From positions 50,684-114,683 of the forward strand of contig DJOW01000071.1 of the NCBI GenBank assembly GCA_002437305.1: DNA of 64,000 bases, written 5' to 3'. The stretch is from Bacteroidales bacterium UBA6428. GTDB lineage: Bacteria > Bacteroidota > Bacteroidia > Bacteroidales > UBA932. The position numbers and the translations under genes were made by a program. The notes below the pieces were generated by a model. That model ran no database searches, was not told the DNA's origin, and worked only from the letters and a program-made list of their open reading frames with translations. Each line of letters opens with the position of its first letter. Positions within the stretch are counted from its first letter, which is position 1. Shown here piece by piece: positions 37,273-45,038 of this stretch.

Positions 37273-38286
37273 ATGAGTTTCAAGAAGATTCTTTCTGTTA
37301 TCATGCTAGTGACAGTCTGCCTTTCGGCAACGGCACGAAAACCAGTCAAACCCGTGCTCAAGTTTAGAGGCAACGGAGAATTCAAAATTCTCCAGTTCAC
37401 GGACACTCATCTGATCCCGTCAAACGCCACGACCCCGCTTGTCTGGGAGAACATAAGGAGCGCTGTGACCGGAGAAAGGCCTGATCTTATCATGCTGACC
37501 GGCGATCAAGTCTACGCCCCGCCTGCCCTTGGCAATTACAAGGCTCTCCTTGACACCCTCGACAAATTCGGTGTCCCATACGGAGTCATTTTCGGCAACC
37601 ACGACAAGGAATTCGACCAGACGAACGCTTCACTGTTAGAAGAGGCGATGTCGCACCGGCTCTGCGTGACCTACGACACGCCAGGACTGCACGGAGAAGG
37701 CAACTGTTTCTTGGAAATAAAGTCGCATTCCGCCGACACCACCGCATCGGTGATCTGGTGCTTCGATTCCGGAAGCGAGTCTCCCCTTTCAAAGAAAGCC
37801 ACAAAGAATTACGACTATGACTACGTCCATTCCGACCAAGTCGAATGGTACGGAAAGGCAAGCGCGGGAATCACAGGCGCACACGGTGGCAATCCGCTTC
37901 CTTCAGTTGCTTTCATGCATATTCCTTTACCTGAATATTCCTACGCCTTCAAAGATGATTCTAGTTTCAAGGCCTACGGGACCCATCGCGAGACAATCTG
38001 CTCATCCCATTTCAATTCAGGGCTTTTCTGCAAGATGCTTGAATGCGGAGACGTGATGGCCGTCTTCTGCGGGCATGACCACGACAACGACTTCTCGGTG
38101 GGCTACTACGGCATCATGCTGGCATACGGGCGCTACAGCGGAGCCGCCACGGTCTACAACAACATCGGGATGAACGGAAGCAGGGTAATCGTTCTCCACG
38201 AAGGCAAAAGGAAGCTTGATTCCTACATCCGCCTACGTGACGGCTCGACCAAGGACCTGACTCATTACCCTGAATATTACAGATAA
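37273..38286 (+). CDS. Exported calcineurin-like metallophosphoesterase
   Basis: The 337-residue protein has a signal peptide (IMLVTVCLSATA). Metal-binding motifs in order are FTDTHL, LTGDQVYA, FGNHDKEFD and CGHDHDND, the complete dimetal phosphoesterase set. It resembles purple-acid-phosphatase-like Bacteroidales enzymes of the periplasm. Being coupled to the GH106 gene, it may act on phosphorylated glycans or supply phosphate, but the substrate is not known. Confidence 0.87.
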   Translation: MSFKKILSVIMLVTVCLSATARKPVKPVLKFRGNGEFKILQFTDTHLIPSNATTPLVWENIRSAVTGERPDLIMLTGDQVYAPPALGNYKALLDTLDKFGVPYGVIFGNHDKEFDQTNASLLEEAMSHRLCVTYDTPGLHGEGNCFLEIKSHSADTTASVIWCFDSGSESPLSKKATKNYDYDYVHSDQVEWYGKASAGITGAHGGNPLPSVAFMHIPLPEYSYAFKDDSSFKAYGTHRETICSSHFNSGLFCKMLECGDVMAVFCGHDHDNDFSVGYYGIMLAYGRYSGAATVYNNIGMNGSRVIVLHEGKRKLDSYIRLRDGSTKDLTHYPEYYR

Positions 38287-38292
38287 ACCTCC

Positions 38293-38317
38293 GGTCTCTT
38301 CGGCAAGCTCAGCGACC
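38293..38317. repeat. REP-like element (CTTCGGCAAGCTCAG core)
   Basis: The core at 38298-38312 is flanked by GGTC and GACC, which pair as a short stem. It belongs to the same family as the elements at 47.0, 47.9 and 58.6 kb and lies between two rightward genes. Confidence 0.7.
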
Positions 38318-38350
38318 GAAACCAAAGAAACCATTTAAACCAACAATATT

Positions 38351-38974
38351 ATGAAAACTGTTTTTAAAGCGCTGATTGCCGCAGGAATGACACTTTTAGG
38401 CCAAGCCCTGCCGGCCGACGCGCAGACTTCCTCTGGAGAAGTCAATGGGTACAGGTACGAGGCCAACCTGATGGTCGGAGCTGTGCAGATGGCTTATTGC
38501 AGCGATGAGTTTCCGGAACACCATTGGTTCCACAGAGACCTCAGTGACATTTACGGGCGCTACACAGGAGATCCTGGGTTCTCGGCATTCTACACAGCCG
38601 ACTTCAACGTCTACCTTACTAAATGGCTTAAGGTCGGAGCCAGCGCGGGCTACGCAAAGGCATGGGCTAATGTGTTCGACCCCAGGGGCAACAATAAGAT
38701 CGGCGATAAGACCCTGAATGACATGTCGCTCCTTGGTCAGGCCAAGTTCACATTCGTCAACAGGCAGATTTTCAGGATGTATGCCGGTGTCGGGGCCGGA
38801 GCCGCCGTATGGGTCGGGAAAGACTGCGGGGAATCCTACTCCAAGATTGTACCGGCGGTAGAGTGCATTCCGCTGGGCTTCCAATGGATGAACCATAAAA
38901 TCTACACGACGCTTGAGATTGTGTTCGGCACCAGAATGGGCGGAGTCAGAGGAGGATTAGGTTACAGATTCTAA
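38351..38974 (+). CDS. Outer-membrane beta-barrel protein, uncharacterised
   Basis: The 207-residue protein has a signal peptide ending near ALPADAQ. The rest alternates hydrophobic and polar residues in about eight strands and ends with the aromatic C-terminal signature GGLGYRF used for outer-membrane insertion. It resembles small Bacteroidales 'outer membrane beta-barrel' proteins without a known function. The start is the ATG at 38351. A lipoprotein gene follows by 11 bases. Confidence 0.72.
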   Translation: MKTVFKALIAAGMTLLGQALPADAQTSSGEVNGYRYEANLMVGAVQMAYCSDEFPEHHWFHRDLSDIYGRYTGDPGFSAFYTADFNVYLTKWLKVGASAGYAKAWANVFDPRGNNKIGDKTLNDMSLLGQAKFTFVNRQIFRMYAGVGAGAAVWVGKDCGESYSKIVPAVECIPLGFQWMNHKIYTTLEIVFGTRMGGVRGGLGYRF

Positions 38975-38985
38975 ACTTGAATGTC

Positions 38986-39621
38986 ATGAAAAAGATTTTA
39001 ACATTCGCGGCGGTTGCCGCAGCGACAATCATCGCAGTCTCATCATGCAGCAAGGCTCAAACAGATTTTGCAGGCAGCGATGGCAATGTGACCTATTCAA
39101 TCGGCCCGTACATGATGTGCATCGCCGACAACCTGATTGTAGACAACCTTAAGATTTTGGAATACAAAACCTTAGAAGTAAAACCCAGCATCCAGGCCAG
39201 AACCTCGGTAATGGAGCCTCTTGACCCATCCTACAGGATGCCTGGCGTCAAGATCGAGAAAGCGGCGGAGGACAGCACCTGGGTAATCTCCAACAAGGGA
39301 CTGGAATATTGGTTCCTCGGTGACGAATCCTACCCTACCGACTACACGATCACGGCAAGAATGCTGCCGGGCGACTACGCTCATTTCCACAGCTGGAAAG
39401 TCACCGTCAAAGGTGAGAGACGTGAGCGGGATGGCTACTCCTGCAAATTCAGCACTCCGGAAAACCCTCTCACCTACACGATCGGTGATTCGGAATATTC
39501 ATGGGGCAGCTGCAAGGGCCAACTGAACATGATAGTCTATCGTGACGGCAAAGCCATCGACTCAATCGCAATGATTCTCCGCGGAGGCAGGGATGACTAC
39601 AGCCTTGCCAGGACCTACTGA
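38986..39621 (+). CDS. Uncharacterised lipoprotein
   Basis: The ATG at 38986 gives 211 residues with a lipobox cysteine in AVSSCSKAQTD. A TTG nine bases upstream is rejected. The protein is beta-rich and includes paired segments SIGPYMMCIADNLIVDNLK and SYPTDYTITARMLPGDY. No family is recognised. It likely sits in the outer membrane or periplasm and is probably cotranscribed with the barrel protein. Confidence 0.6.
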   Translation: MKKILTFAAVAAATIIAVSSCSKAQTDFAGSDGNVTYSIGPYMMCIADNLIVDNLKILEYKTLEVKPSIQARTSVMEPLDPSYRMPGVKIEKAAEDSTWVISNKGLEYWFLGDESYPTDYTITARMLPGDYAHFHSWKVTVKGERRERDGYSCKFSTPENPLTYTIGDSEYSWGSCKGQLNMIVYRDGKAIDSIAMILRGGRDDYSLARTY

Positions 39622-39623
39622 CT

Positions 39624-39779
39624 TCACAACAGATTTACGAAGAGGCCGTTGCCGGAGTGATCCGGCAGCGGCGCTTCGGAAAGTCTCTGCTCTCCTCCAC
39701 CATCCACAACTATTTCGCTGGAGACAAGGAGCTGTTCGAAGGATTGGAGGCCGGAAAAAATAAGAAAGAATGGCCCAAG
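39624..39779 (+). pseudogene. Remnant of an AAA-ATPase-like / PD-(D/E)XK (DUF1703) gene
   Basis: A stretch of about 50 codons directly after the lipoprotein stop reads QRRFGKSLLSSTIHNYFAG then KELFEGLEA. This matches the RPRRFGKSLLLSTL...YF.GKKELF.GL region of the AAA-ATPase_like family, which in intact proteins is about 500 residues long. No start codon, upstream conserved residues or downstream domain are present, so it is a decayed fragment. The family is highly mobile and multicopy in Bacteroidales. Confidence 0.65.
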
Positions 39780-39978
39780 GGCCTCAGCAGAACAGGCCCC
39801 TTTTTCAAAGTTAGTTGCGAATATCAAGAAAATAGTTCCCTTAACAATAGGACAAACCAAAATACTCCCGAATCATGGTAGTTCCTTGATGGCCTTCATA
39901 TTTCGCTGATTGGATATGTTATTAAAATACAGTAATATAACCAAGGAAGTGCAATTTTAAAAAAAAGATGCCGAAAAA

Positions 39979-40083
39979 TTTGGTTTATATCATAAACTGG
40001 TTTAACTTTGCGGTCGTAAAGATCAAGAGCGGCATCGCGCGAGTTTGCTCTTTTCTTTCAAATGATGGTTTATTGCATAAACC
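39979..40083 (+). promoter_or_regulatory. Promoter with two GTTTAT-n5-ATAAAC-type operators
   Basis: TTTG at 39979-39982 and TAACTTTG at 40003-40010 make a strong promoter with 20-base spacing. A palindrome GGTTTATATCATAAACT at 39982-39998 fills the space between them. A second, perfect palindrome, GGTTTATTGCATAAACC, lies at 40067-40083 in the leader. Their centres are about 85 bases apart, roughly eight helical turns. Between them AAGAGC (40025-40030) and GCTCTT (40047-40052) can form a stem followed by T-rich sequence. The winged-helix protein encoded second in this operon is the likely ligand. Confidence 0.7.
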
Positions 40084-40113
40084 GATTTGTTAAACTTATA
40101 AACGTTCTCAGTC

Positions 40114-40743
40114 ATGGAAGAAAGAAAAATCTCCGAACAGGAAAGCATTGAAATCATCACCTCGATGATTTCGCGAACCAAAGACCGCCTCGCCAAAGGC
40201 AGCGGCAATATTCTCCTTATGTGGGGATACCTCGTGGTTGTAATCACCCTATTGGTATGGGTGCTTCTCATTACCACTCACAACCAGACAGTCAACTGGC
40301 TGTGGTTCTTGATCTGGATAATCGGCGGCATAGCCACACCGATTATGGCCAGGAAGGGACAAGCCAGGACCGGCGTGAAAAGCTATAGCGACAAACTCAT
40401 CTCACAAATATGGACCGCGGTTGGCTTGAGCGCTATCGCCACCACTGCCTTCTGCCTCGGATTCCTGCTGATTGGAGGTAAGCATGCCTGGACGGCATTC
40501 TTTGCTTTCGCACTTGTCATAGTGCCGATGGGTGAGATAATGCAAGGATTGGTGATTCGCGAGAAAAGTCTCATTTGCGGAGGCGCGATCGGGCTTTGCG
40601 CAGGCATATTCACAACTTGCTGCATCGCCGCCGATGTGCCTCTTGTCGTCTCATGGTTCATGCCGATATTCATAGTTGCATTTGCCGCAATGATGATTCT
40701 CCCCGGCCACATTCTCAATCATAAAGCAAAATCCATCCGATGA
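40114..40743 (+). CDS. Integral membrane protein of a self-regulated two-gene operon
   Basis: The 209-residue protein has a soluble, charged N-terminus of about 35 residues (ERKISEQESIEIITSMISR) followed by about six hydrophobic helices, such as NILLMWGYLVVVITLLVWVL and FMPIFIVAFAAMMILPGHI. No transporter motif or family is recognised. The ATG of the downstream regulator overlaps its last four bases. Membrane protein plus small winged-helix regulator is a frequent Bacteroidota layout and may sense an envelope signal. Confidence 0.7.
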   Translation: MEERKISEQESIEIITSMISRTKDRLAKGSGNILLMWGYLVVVITLLVWVLLITTHNQTVNWLWFLIWIIGGIATPIMARKGQARTGVKSYSDKLISQIWTAVGLSAIATTAFCLGFLLIGGKHAWTAFFAFALVIVPMGEIMQGLVIREKSLICGGAIGLCAGIFTTCCIAADVPLVVSWFMPIFIVAFAAMMILPGHILNHKAKSIR

Positions 40744-41024
40744 AAGAACTGAATCCATTACTGCACTCTCAGTTGAGACTGGGCGTAATGTCGATTCTCA
40801 TGAATGTGGAGGAAGCCGATTTCGTCTATCTTAGAAAGAAAACCGAGTCGACAGCAGGGAATCTGAGTGTGCAGCTCGACAAACTCTCTGCCGCCGGATA
40901 TGTCTCAGTGGAGAAAGGCTTTGCCGGCAAGAAAACACGCACAGTCTGCAGAGTCACAGAAAAAGGCCGCAACGCTTTTGAAGAATACGTCAATGCATTG
41001 AAACAATATATAAATCCGCAATAG
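40740..41024 (+). CDS. Small winged-helix transcriptional regulator (HTH_34/MarR-like)
   Basis: The 94-residue protein is a single winged-helix domain: LHSQLRLGVMSILMNVEEADF, recognition region STAGNLSVQLDKLSAAGYVS, and a wing with GFAGKKTRTVCRVTEKGR. This is the pattern of DNA-binding HTH_34 regulators related to ArsR/MarR. It has no sensor domain, so activity may depend on the membrane protein encoded before it. The paired palindromes at the operon promoter are its probable operators. Confidence 0.85.
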   Translation: MKELNPLLHSQLRLGVMSILMNVEEADFVYLRKKTESTAGNLSVQLDKLSAAGYVSVEKGFAGKKTRTVCRVTEKGRNAFEEYVNALKQYINPQ

Positions 41025-41129
41025 TTATTTTTTACTGAAAACACGAACGTAATCTTTCGATAAATCTAATCAAGCCTGAGACCCAAAGTTCTTCATCCTT
41101 TACAGATGTGGCTTCCCTTGATGTCCGAG

Positions 41130-43004
41130 CTACCGGATCATCGGAAGCCAGGTCTGGATGTGCTTGCCTTTCCAGCAGTCAACGGAGGAGTAGTCAACCA
41201 TCTTGATGTCGCCATCCGTGGTAGGGACAAGAAACTGCATTCTGGTGCCGGCACGTTCTGGATCGACGACCTTCACTTTGACTTCGCCGTCCGGGTCTGC
41301 CACTACCTGAACCGGCTTGTTGTAGTCCGGGTCGATGTTCTCGTCACGGGCCAGGACAAGAGGTCCCCACTGCACTGCCTGGAAGTACTTTCCCTCAGGG
41401 TTGCGACCCTTGTCGGAAGCCTTGATGAGTTTCGCACGCATGTCGAAAATGATGTAAATGCTGTCGCCGGACTTCCATCCACGCTCAAGATTGAGATACT
41501 TACCGGCCTCGGCCTGACCGACATACTTCCCGTTCACCTCGACATAGGTGTTCGCGCTCCAATAAGGGATGCGCAGCTTGACGGTGAACTTTTCCTTCAC
41601 GGCAGGATCGACAGAGATCCGCACCTCGTTCGCACGGGGATATTCAGTGACGATTCCAAGCTTCACCTCGTTGCCTTTCGCCGTCCTGGCGGTCACGGTT
41701 CCGGCGTTGTAGAGGTTGATGACCGGGCCATCTTTGGACTGCATCGCGGCGATGTAAGGGAGGTATGAAAGTCCGCAAGGGCCGCTGAGGTTGCAGCAGG
41801 TGACAGGCTGTCCGTCAATGCTTGTTCCCCAGCCGCTGTTTGTCACCTTGACCCCGTTCAGGAGGTTCACGTAGCTGAAGCTCTTTCCGTCCGGCTTCAT
41901 CGCCCCCAGAAGGCCGTTGTAGGCATATTTCTCGATGTAGTCAACAGCGGTCGGGTCGCCGGTCAGACGAAGGTACTGCGAGCAGTACTTCATCCAGGTC
42001 ACACCCACGCAGGTCTCCATCATCCTCTTGATGTCCGGATTGGTCTGCTCCACCGCGGTGTTGCTCCATCCCTCGCCGTAGAGCCTTGGCCAGTAAACGT
42101 CGGAGCCGGCGTTGCCGACAATCGTGATCTCGTTCTCGACAGCGTCCTTGAAAAAATTATCCAGACATGCCTTCCACCTTGGGTCGCCGGTCGCGCGGTA
42201 GTACTCGGCCAGCCCCTCGAAAACCGAGGTCATCTCGTACGCCTTCGGATACGGCTTGCCGACATTGTACAAATGCTCGCCGTCGAGGACCTGCTGGAAG
42301 ATGTTGCTCCCTCTGGACGCTCCGGTCCTGACGATGTAGTCGGCGAAATCAAGATAGTCCTTCTTGCCGGTCAAGAAGTAGAGTCTCATCATCGGCTCAA
42401 GGATTGAGGAGGATTCGATCTTGGTGGAGCTCCACCCCAATTCGTTTATGCCCTTCTTCGGGGCGGGGCCAACCTGGTCAATCACGCTCACCGCCTCCTT
42501 TTCCAAAGCGGCAAGGACCCTCGGATCCTGCTCGACGTCAGTGTAGTACTGAAGCAGGCCGAGCATGACATACTTGCGCTCCCAGATGTCACCATCGCGG
42601 TCTCCCGGCTGATCCTCAACGGGGGTGCAGCTGATGCTGCCGTTGCTCTTTTCCGTGGCCATCAGCTTGTAGACCAAATCCTTGGTCAAAGCCTTGAGCT
42701 TTGGATCCTGATTGTAGCGGTAAAGCAGCGCGTTTGTGCGGATGCATTTGCCAGGCATCTCGCCGAGGGCGAATTTCTCCCGTCCCTTGATGAAGTAGTC
42801 GATGACCTTGTCGTAGGGCATCACTCCGTAGACCCAGTGGTCGATCGAATTCTGAATGTCATCCGCGAAGTAGCCGTTGAATGTCACGCTTCCCGCCGGG
42901 AGGGGCTCAAACACGTCACCGACTCTTTTGAGATTCAGGTCTGTCTGAGCGGGAGCTCCTACAGAGAGCAGCATGGCTGCCGCGAAAACGATTGCATTTT
43001 TCAT
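41130..43004 (-). CDS. GH127-type beta-L-arabinofuranosidase (DUF1680 family)
   Basis: The start at 43004 gives 624 residues with a signal peptide (VFAAAMLLSVGAPAQ). A longer frame to 43049 reads through the -7 box and is rejected. The (alpha/alpha) barrel core carries ETCVGVTWMKYCSQYLRL and a cysteine pair in PVTCCNLSGPCG, consistent with the zinc-cysteine active site of GH127/GH146 enzymes. The substrate is probably beta-L-arabinofuranose from plant glycoproteins or pectin. It converges on the membrane-protein operon and lies within 4 kb of GH106, suggesting plant polysaccharide use. Confidence 0.83.
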   Translation of the reverse strand: MKNAIVFAAAMLLSVGAPAQTDLNLKRVGDVFEPLPAGSVTFNGYFADDIQNSIDHWVYGVMPYDKVIDYFIKGREKFALGEMPGKCIRTNALLYRYNQDPKLKALTKDLVYKLMATEKSNGSISCTPVEDQPGDRDGDIWERKYVMLGLLQYYTDVEQDPRVLAALEKEAVSVIDQVGPAPKKGINELGWSSTKIESSSILEPMMRLYFLTGKKDYLDFADYIVRTGASRGSNIFQQVLDGEHLYNVGKPYPKAYEMTSVFEGLAEYYRATGDPRWKACLDNFFKDAVENEITIVGNAGSDVYWPRLYGEGWSNTAVEQTNPDIKRMMETCVGVTWMKYCSQYLRLTGDPTAVDYIEKYAYNGLLGAMKPDGKSFSYVNLLNGVKVTNSGWGTSIDGQPVTCCNLSGPCGLSYLPYIAAMQSKDGPVINLYNAGTVTARTAKGNEVKLGIVTEYPRANEVRISVDPAVKEKFTVKLRIPYWSANTYVEVNGKYVGQAEAGKYLNLERGWKSGDSIYIIFDMRAKLIKASDKGRNPEGKYFQAVQWGPLVLARDENIDPDYNKPVQVVADPDGEVKVKVVDPERAGTRMQFLVPTTDGDIKMVDYSSVDCWKGKHIQTWLPMIR

Positions 43005-43037
43005 TATTTCTACCTGTTGATTATTTCCAAAACTCCA

Positions 43038-43045
43038 CAAATTTA
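43038..43045 (-). promoter_or_regulatory. -7 element of the GH127 gene
   Basis: The minus strand reads TAAATTTG, matching the consensus. It gives a leader of about 27 bases before the ATG at 43004 and rules out the longer reading-frame start, which would overlap it. Confidence 0.6.
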
Positions 43046-43195
43046 ACATTTTCCGCGCAATTCCGGCTCAAAGGGGGAGAAAAAAACAGAAAATATCAAA
43101 AAAAAACAGTGAGCGTCCCCGCACAAAGAGCCGGAGCGCGGAAGCAGGGCGGACATCGGCCGGTCTAGACCCCGGGGCTACATTCCGGGAAACGC

Positions 43196-43228
43196 TTTTG
43201 CCAGAGAGGAATTTTGTTCGTACCTTTG
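43196..43228 (+). promoter_or_regulatory. Promoter of the nucleoside kinase gene
   Basis: TTTTG at 43196-43200 and TACCTTTG at 43221-43228 are separated by 20 bases, close to the Bacteroidota ideal. The leader is about 20 bases and fixes the ATG at 43255. Confidence 0.75.
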
Positions 43229-43254
43229 CTCTTAAGCGGATCAATTTTTGGCTT

Positions 43255-44922
43255 ATGGTAAGAATTTATTGCAAGAACACCGGGACCTACAAGGAGTTCC
43301 TTGAAGGCACCACCCTGCAGGACATCGCGCCCGCGTTCGAGTTCGACAAACCCTACGACATACTGGCGGCGAAAGTGAACAATGTGGCGGAAGGGTTAAG
43401 GTTCAGGGTCTTCCACAACAGAGACGTGGAGTTTATGGACTACCGCTCCTACACCGGACGCAATTTCTACAGCCGCTCGCTCTGCTTTCTTCTCTACAAG
43501 GCGACCAAGGATCTGTTTCCGGAAAGCAGGATGACAATCCGAAGGCCTATCTCAAAAGGCTATTTCTGCTCGGTTTACAAGAATGACGGAACGGTCCTGG
43601 CGGAGGAGGACGTTGAGGCCATAGAGGTCAGAATGAGGGAAATAGTCGAAGAGAATATACCTTTCAGACGCAAGGAAATCCAGATCGCGGAGGCCATCAG
43701 GATATTCAAGGAATCAGGAGACCTCGACAAGGTGAAGCTGCTCGAGACGTGCGGCGAGGTCTACATCACCTGCTACTCGCTTGGCGATGTGACTGACTAC
43801 TACTATGATGAGCTCGTCCCGAGCACAGGCTACCTCAAGACATTCGGGGTGAGGCTCAGCCACGGAGGAATATTGCTGCGTGTCCCTGACCGCCACCATC
43901 CCGATGACCTTGCTCCGCTCCACGAGCAGCCAAAGACATTCGAGGTGTTCGCCGAGGCCCACAAATGGAACTGGATCATGGGGCTTTCCAATGTCGGGGA
44001 TGTCAACGAATCCATTCTCAAAGGCAACGCCTCTGACCTCATCCAGATTTCCGAGGCGCTGCAAGAGAAGAAAATAGTCCAGATCGCCGAGGAGATCGAG
44101 AGGCGGCACAACGACCCGGAGAATCCGGTGAAGCTTGTTCTGATCACGGGGCCGAGCAGCAGCGGAAAGAGCACGGTCTGCAAAAGGCTCAGCGTCCAGC
44201 TGAAAGCCTGCGGCCTGCACCCGATCTCGTTCTCAACCGATGACTACTTCGTCAACCGCGCCGACACCCCGAAGCTCCCGGACGGAAGCTACGACTTCGA
44301 CAACTTCGACACTGTGGATCATGAATATCTCCAGAAAGACCTTGTCAAACTGCTTGACGGAGAGGAGGTTGAAGTCCCAGAATATAACTTCGTCACAGGA
44401 CGCCGCGAATTCAACGGCAAGAATCTCAAACTGGGAGAAAGGTCTGTGCTGCTGATCGAAGGCCTGCACGCCCTCAACCCTCGCCTTACGGAAAAGGTTC
44501 CTGACAGGGAGAAATTCAGGATATTCATAAACACCATCACCTCCATCTCTCTGGACTGCCACAACTGCATCCCGACAAGCGACAACCGCCTGCTTAGAAG
44601 AATTGTGAGGGACTATCTCAAAGGAGCGTTCACGGCTCGTGAGTCTATCTCGAACTGGCCTAATGTGCGCAGGGCCGAGGTCAAATGGATCTACCCGTTC
44701 CAGGAAAACGCCGATGTGCTGTTCAACTCGGCCTACCTCGTGGAGTTTGCCGTGCTGCGCACCCATGCGGAGAGGATTCTGGCCACAGTGCCTAAGAACT
44801 GCCCGGAGTACAGCGAGGCCCACAGGCTGCTTAAGTTCCTGCACTATTTCGTGCCGGTCTCGGACAAGGAGATTCCTCCGACATCGCTGATCCGAGGGTT
44901 CATCGGCGGGGGAAGCTATTGA
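43255..44922 (+). CDS. Nucleoside kinase (uridine kinase-like) with N-terminal TGS-type domain
   Basis: The 555-residue protein has an N-terminal ubiquitin-like TGS-type region (about residues 1-60) and a threonyl-tRNA-synthetase-like second domain. A C-terminal P-loop uridine/phosphoribulokinase domain with Walker A GPSSSGKST at 299-307 follows. The kinase domain contains STDDYFVNR, DFDNFDTVDHEYLQ and LLIEGLHALNPRL, as in Udk. It phosphorylates a nucleoside, probably uridine or cytidine. The tRNA-synthetase-like part suggests an added regulatory role, typical of this Bacteroidota/Firmicutes family. A TTG at 43198 is inside the promoter and is rejected. Confidence 0.87.
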   Translation: MVRIYCKNTGTYKEFLEGTTLQDIAPAFEFDKPYDILAAKVNNVAEGLRFRVFHNRDVEFMDYRSYTGRNFYSRSLCFLLYKATKDLFPESRMTIRRPISKGYFCSVYKNDGTVLAEEDVEAIEVRMREIVEENIPFRRKEIQIAEAIRIFKESGDLDKVKLLETCGEVYITCYSLGDVTDYYYDELVPSTGYLKTFGVRLSHGGILLRVPDRHHPDDLAPLHEQPKTFEVFAEAHKWNWIMGLSNVGDVNESILKGNASDLIQISEALQEKKIVQIAEEIERRHNDPENPVKLVLITGPSSSGKSTVCKRLSVQLKACGLHPISFSTDDYFVNRADTPKLPDGSYDFDNFDTVDHEYLQKDLVKLLDGEEVEVPEYNFVTGRREFNGKNLKLGERSVLLIEGLHALNPRLTEKVPDREKFRIFINTITSISLDCHNCIPTSDNRLLRRIVRDYLKGAFTARESISNWPNVRRAEVKWIYPFQENADVLFNSAYLVEFAVLRTHAERILATVPKNCPEYSEAHRLLKFLHYFVPVSDKEIPPTSLIRGFIGGGSY

Positions 44923-45038
44923 CATTTTCTCCGGCCGGCGGAAAGCACCGGCGCTTTTTGGAAACGGCGGCGGGAAAGACATTGAATATATTATTTGAAT
45001 ATATTAATAAGACAACAATTAAAACATCTACCGACAAA

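Noticed and set aside
44919..45038. N-terminal extension of EttA by 40 residues
   Set aside because: The extension is low-complexity, overlaps the kinase stop, and the ATG at 45039 matches the family length.
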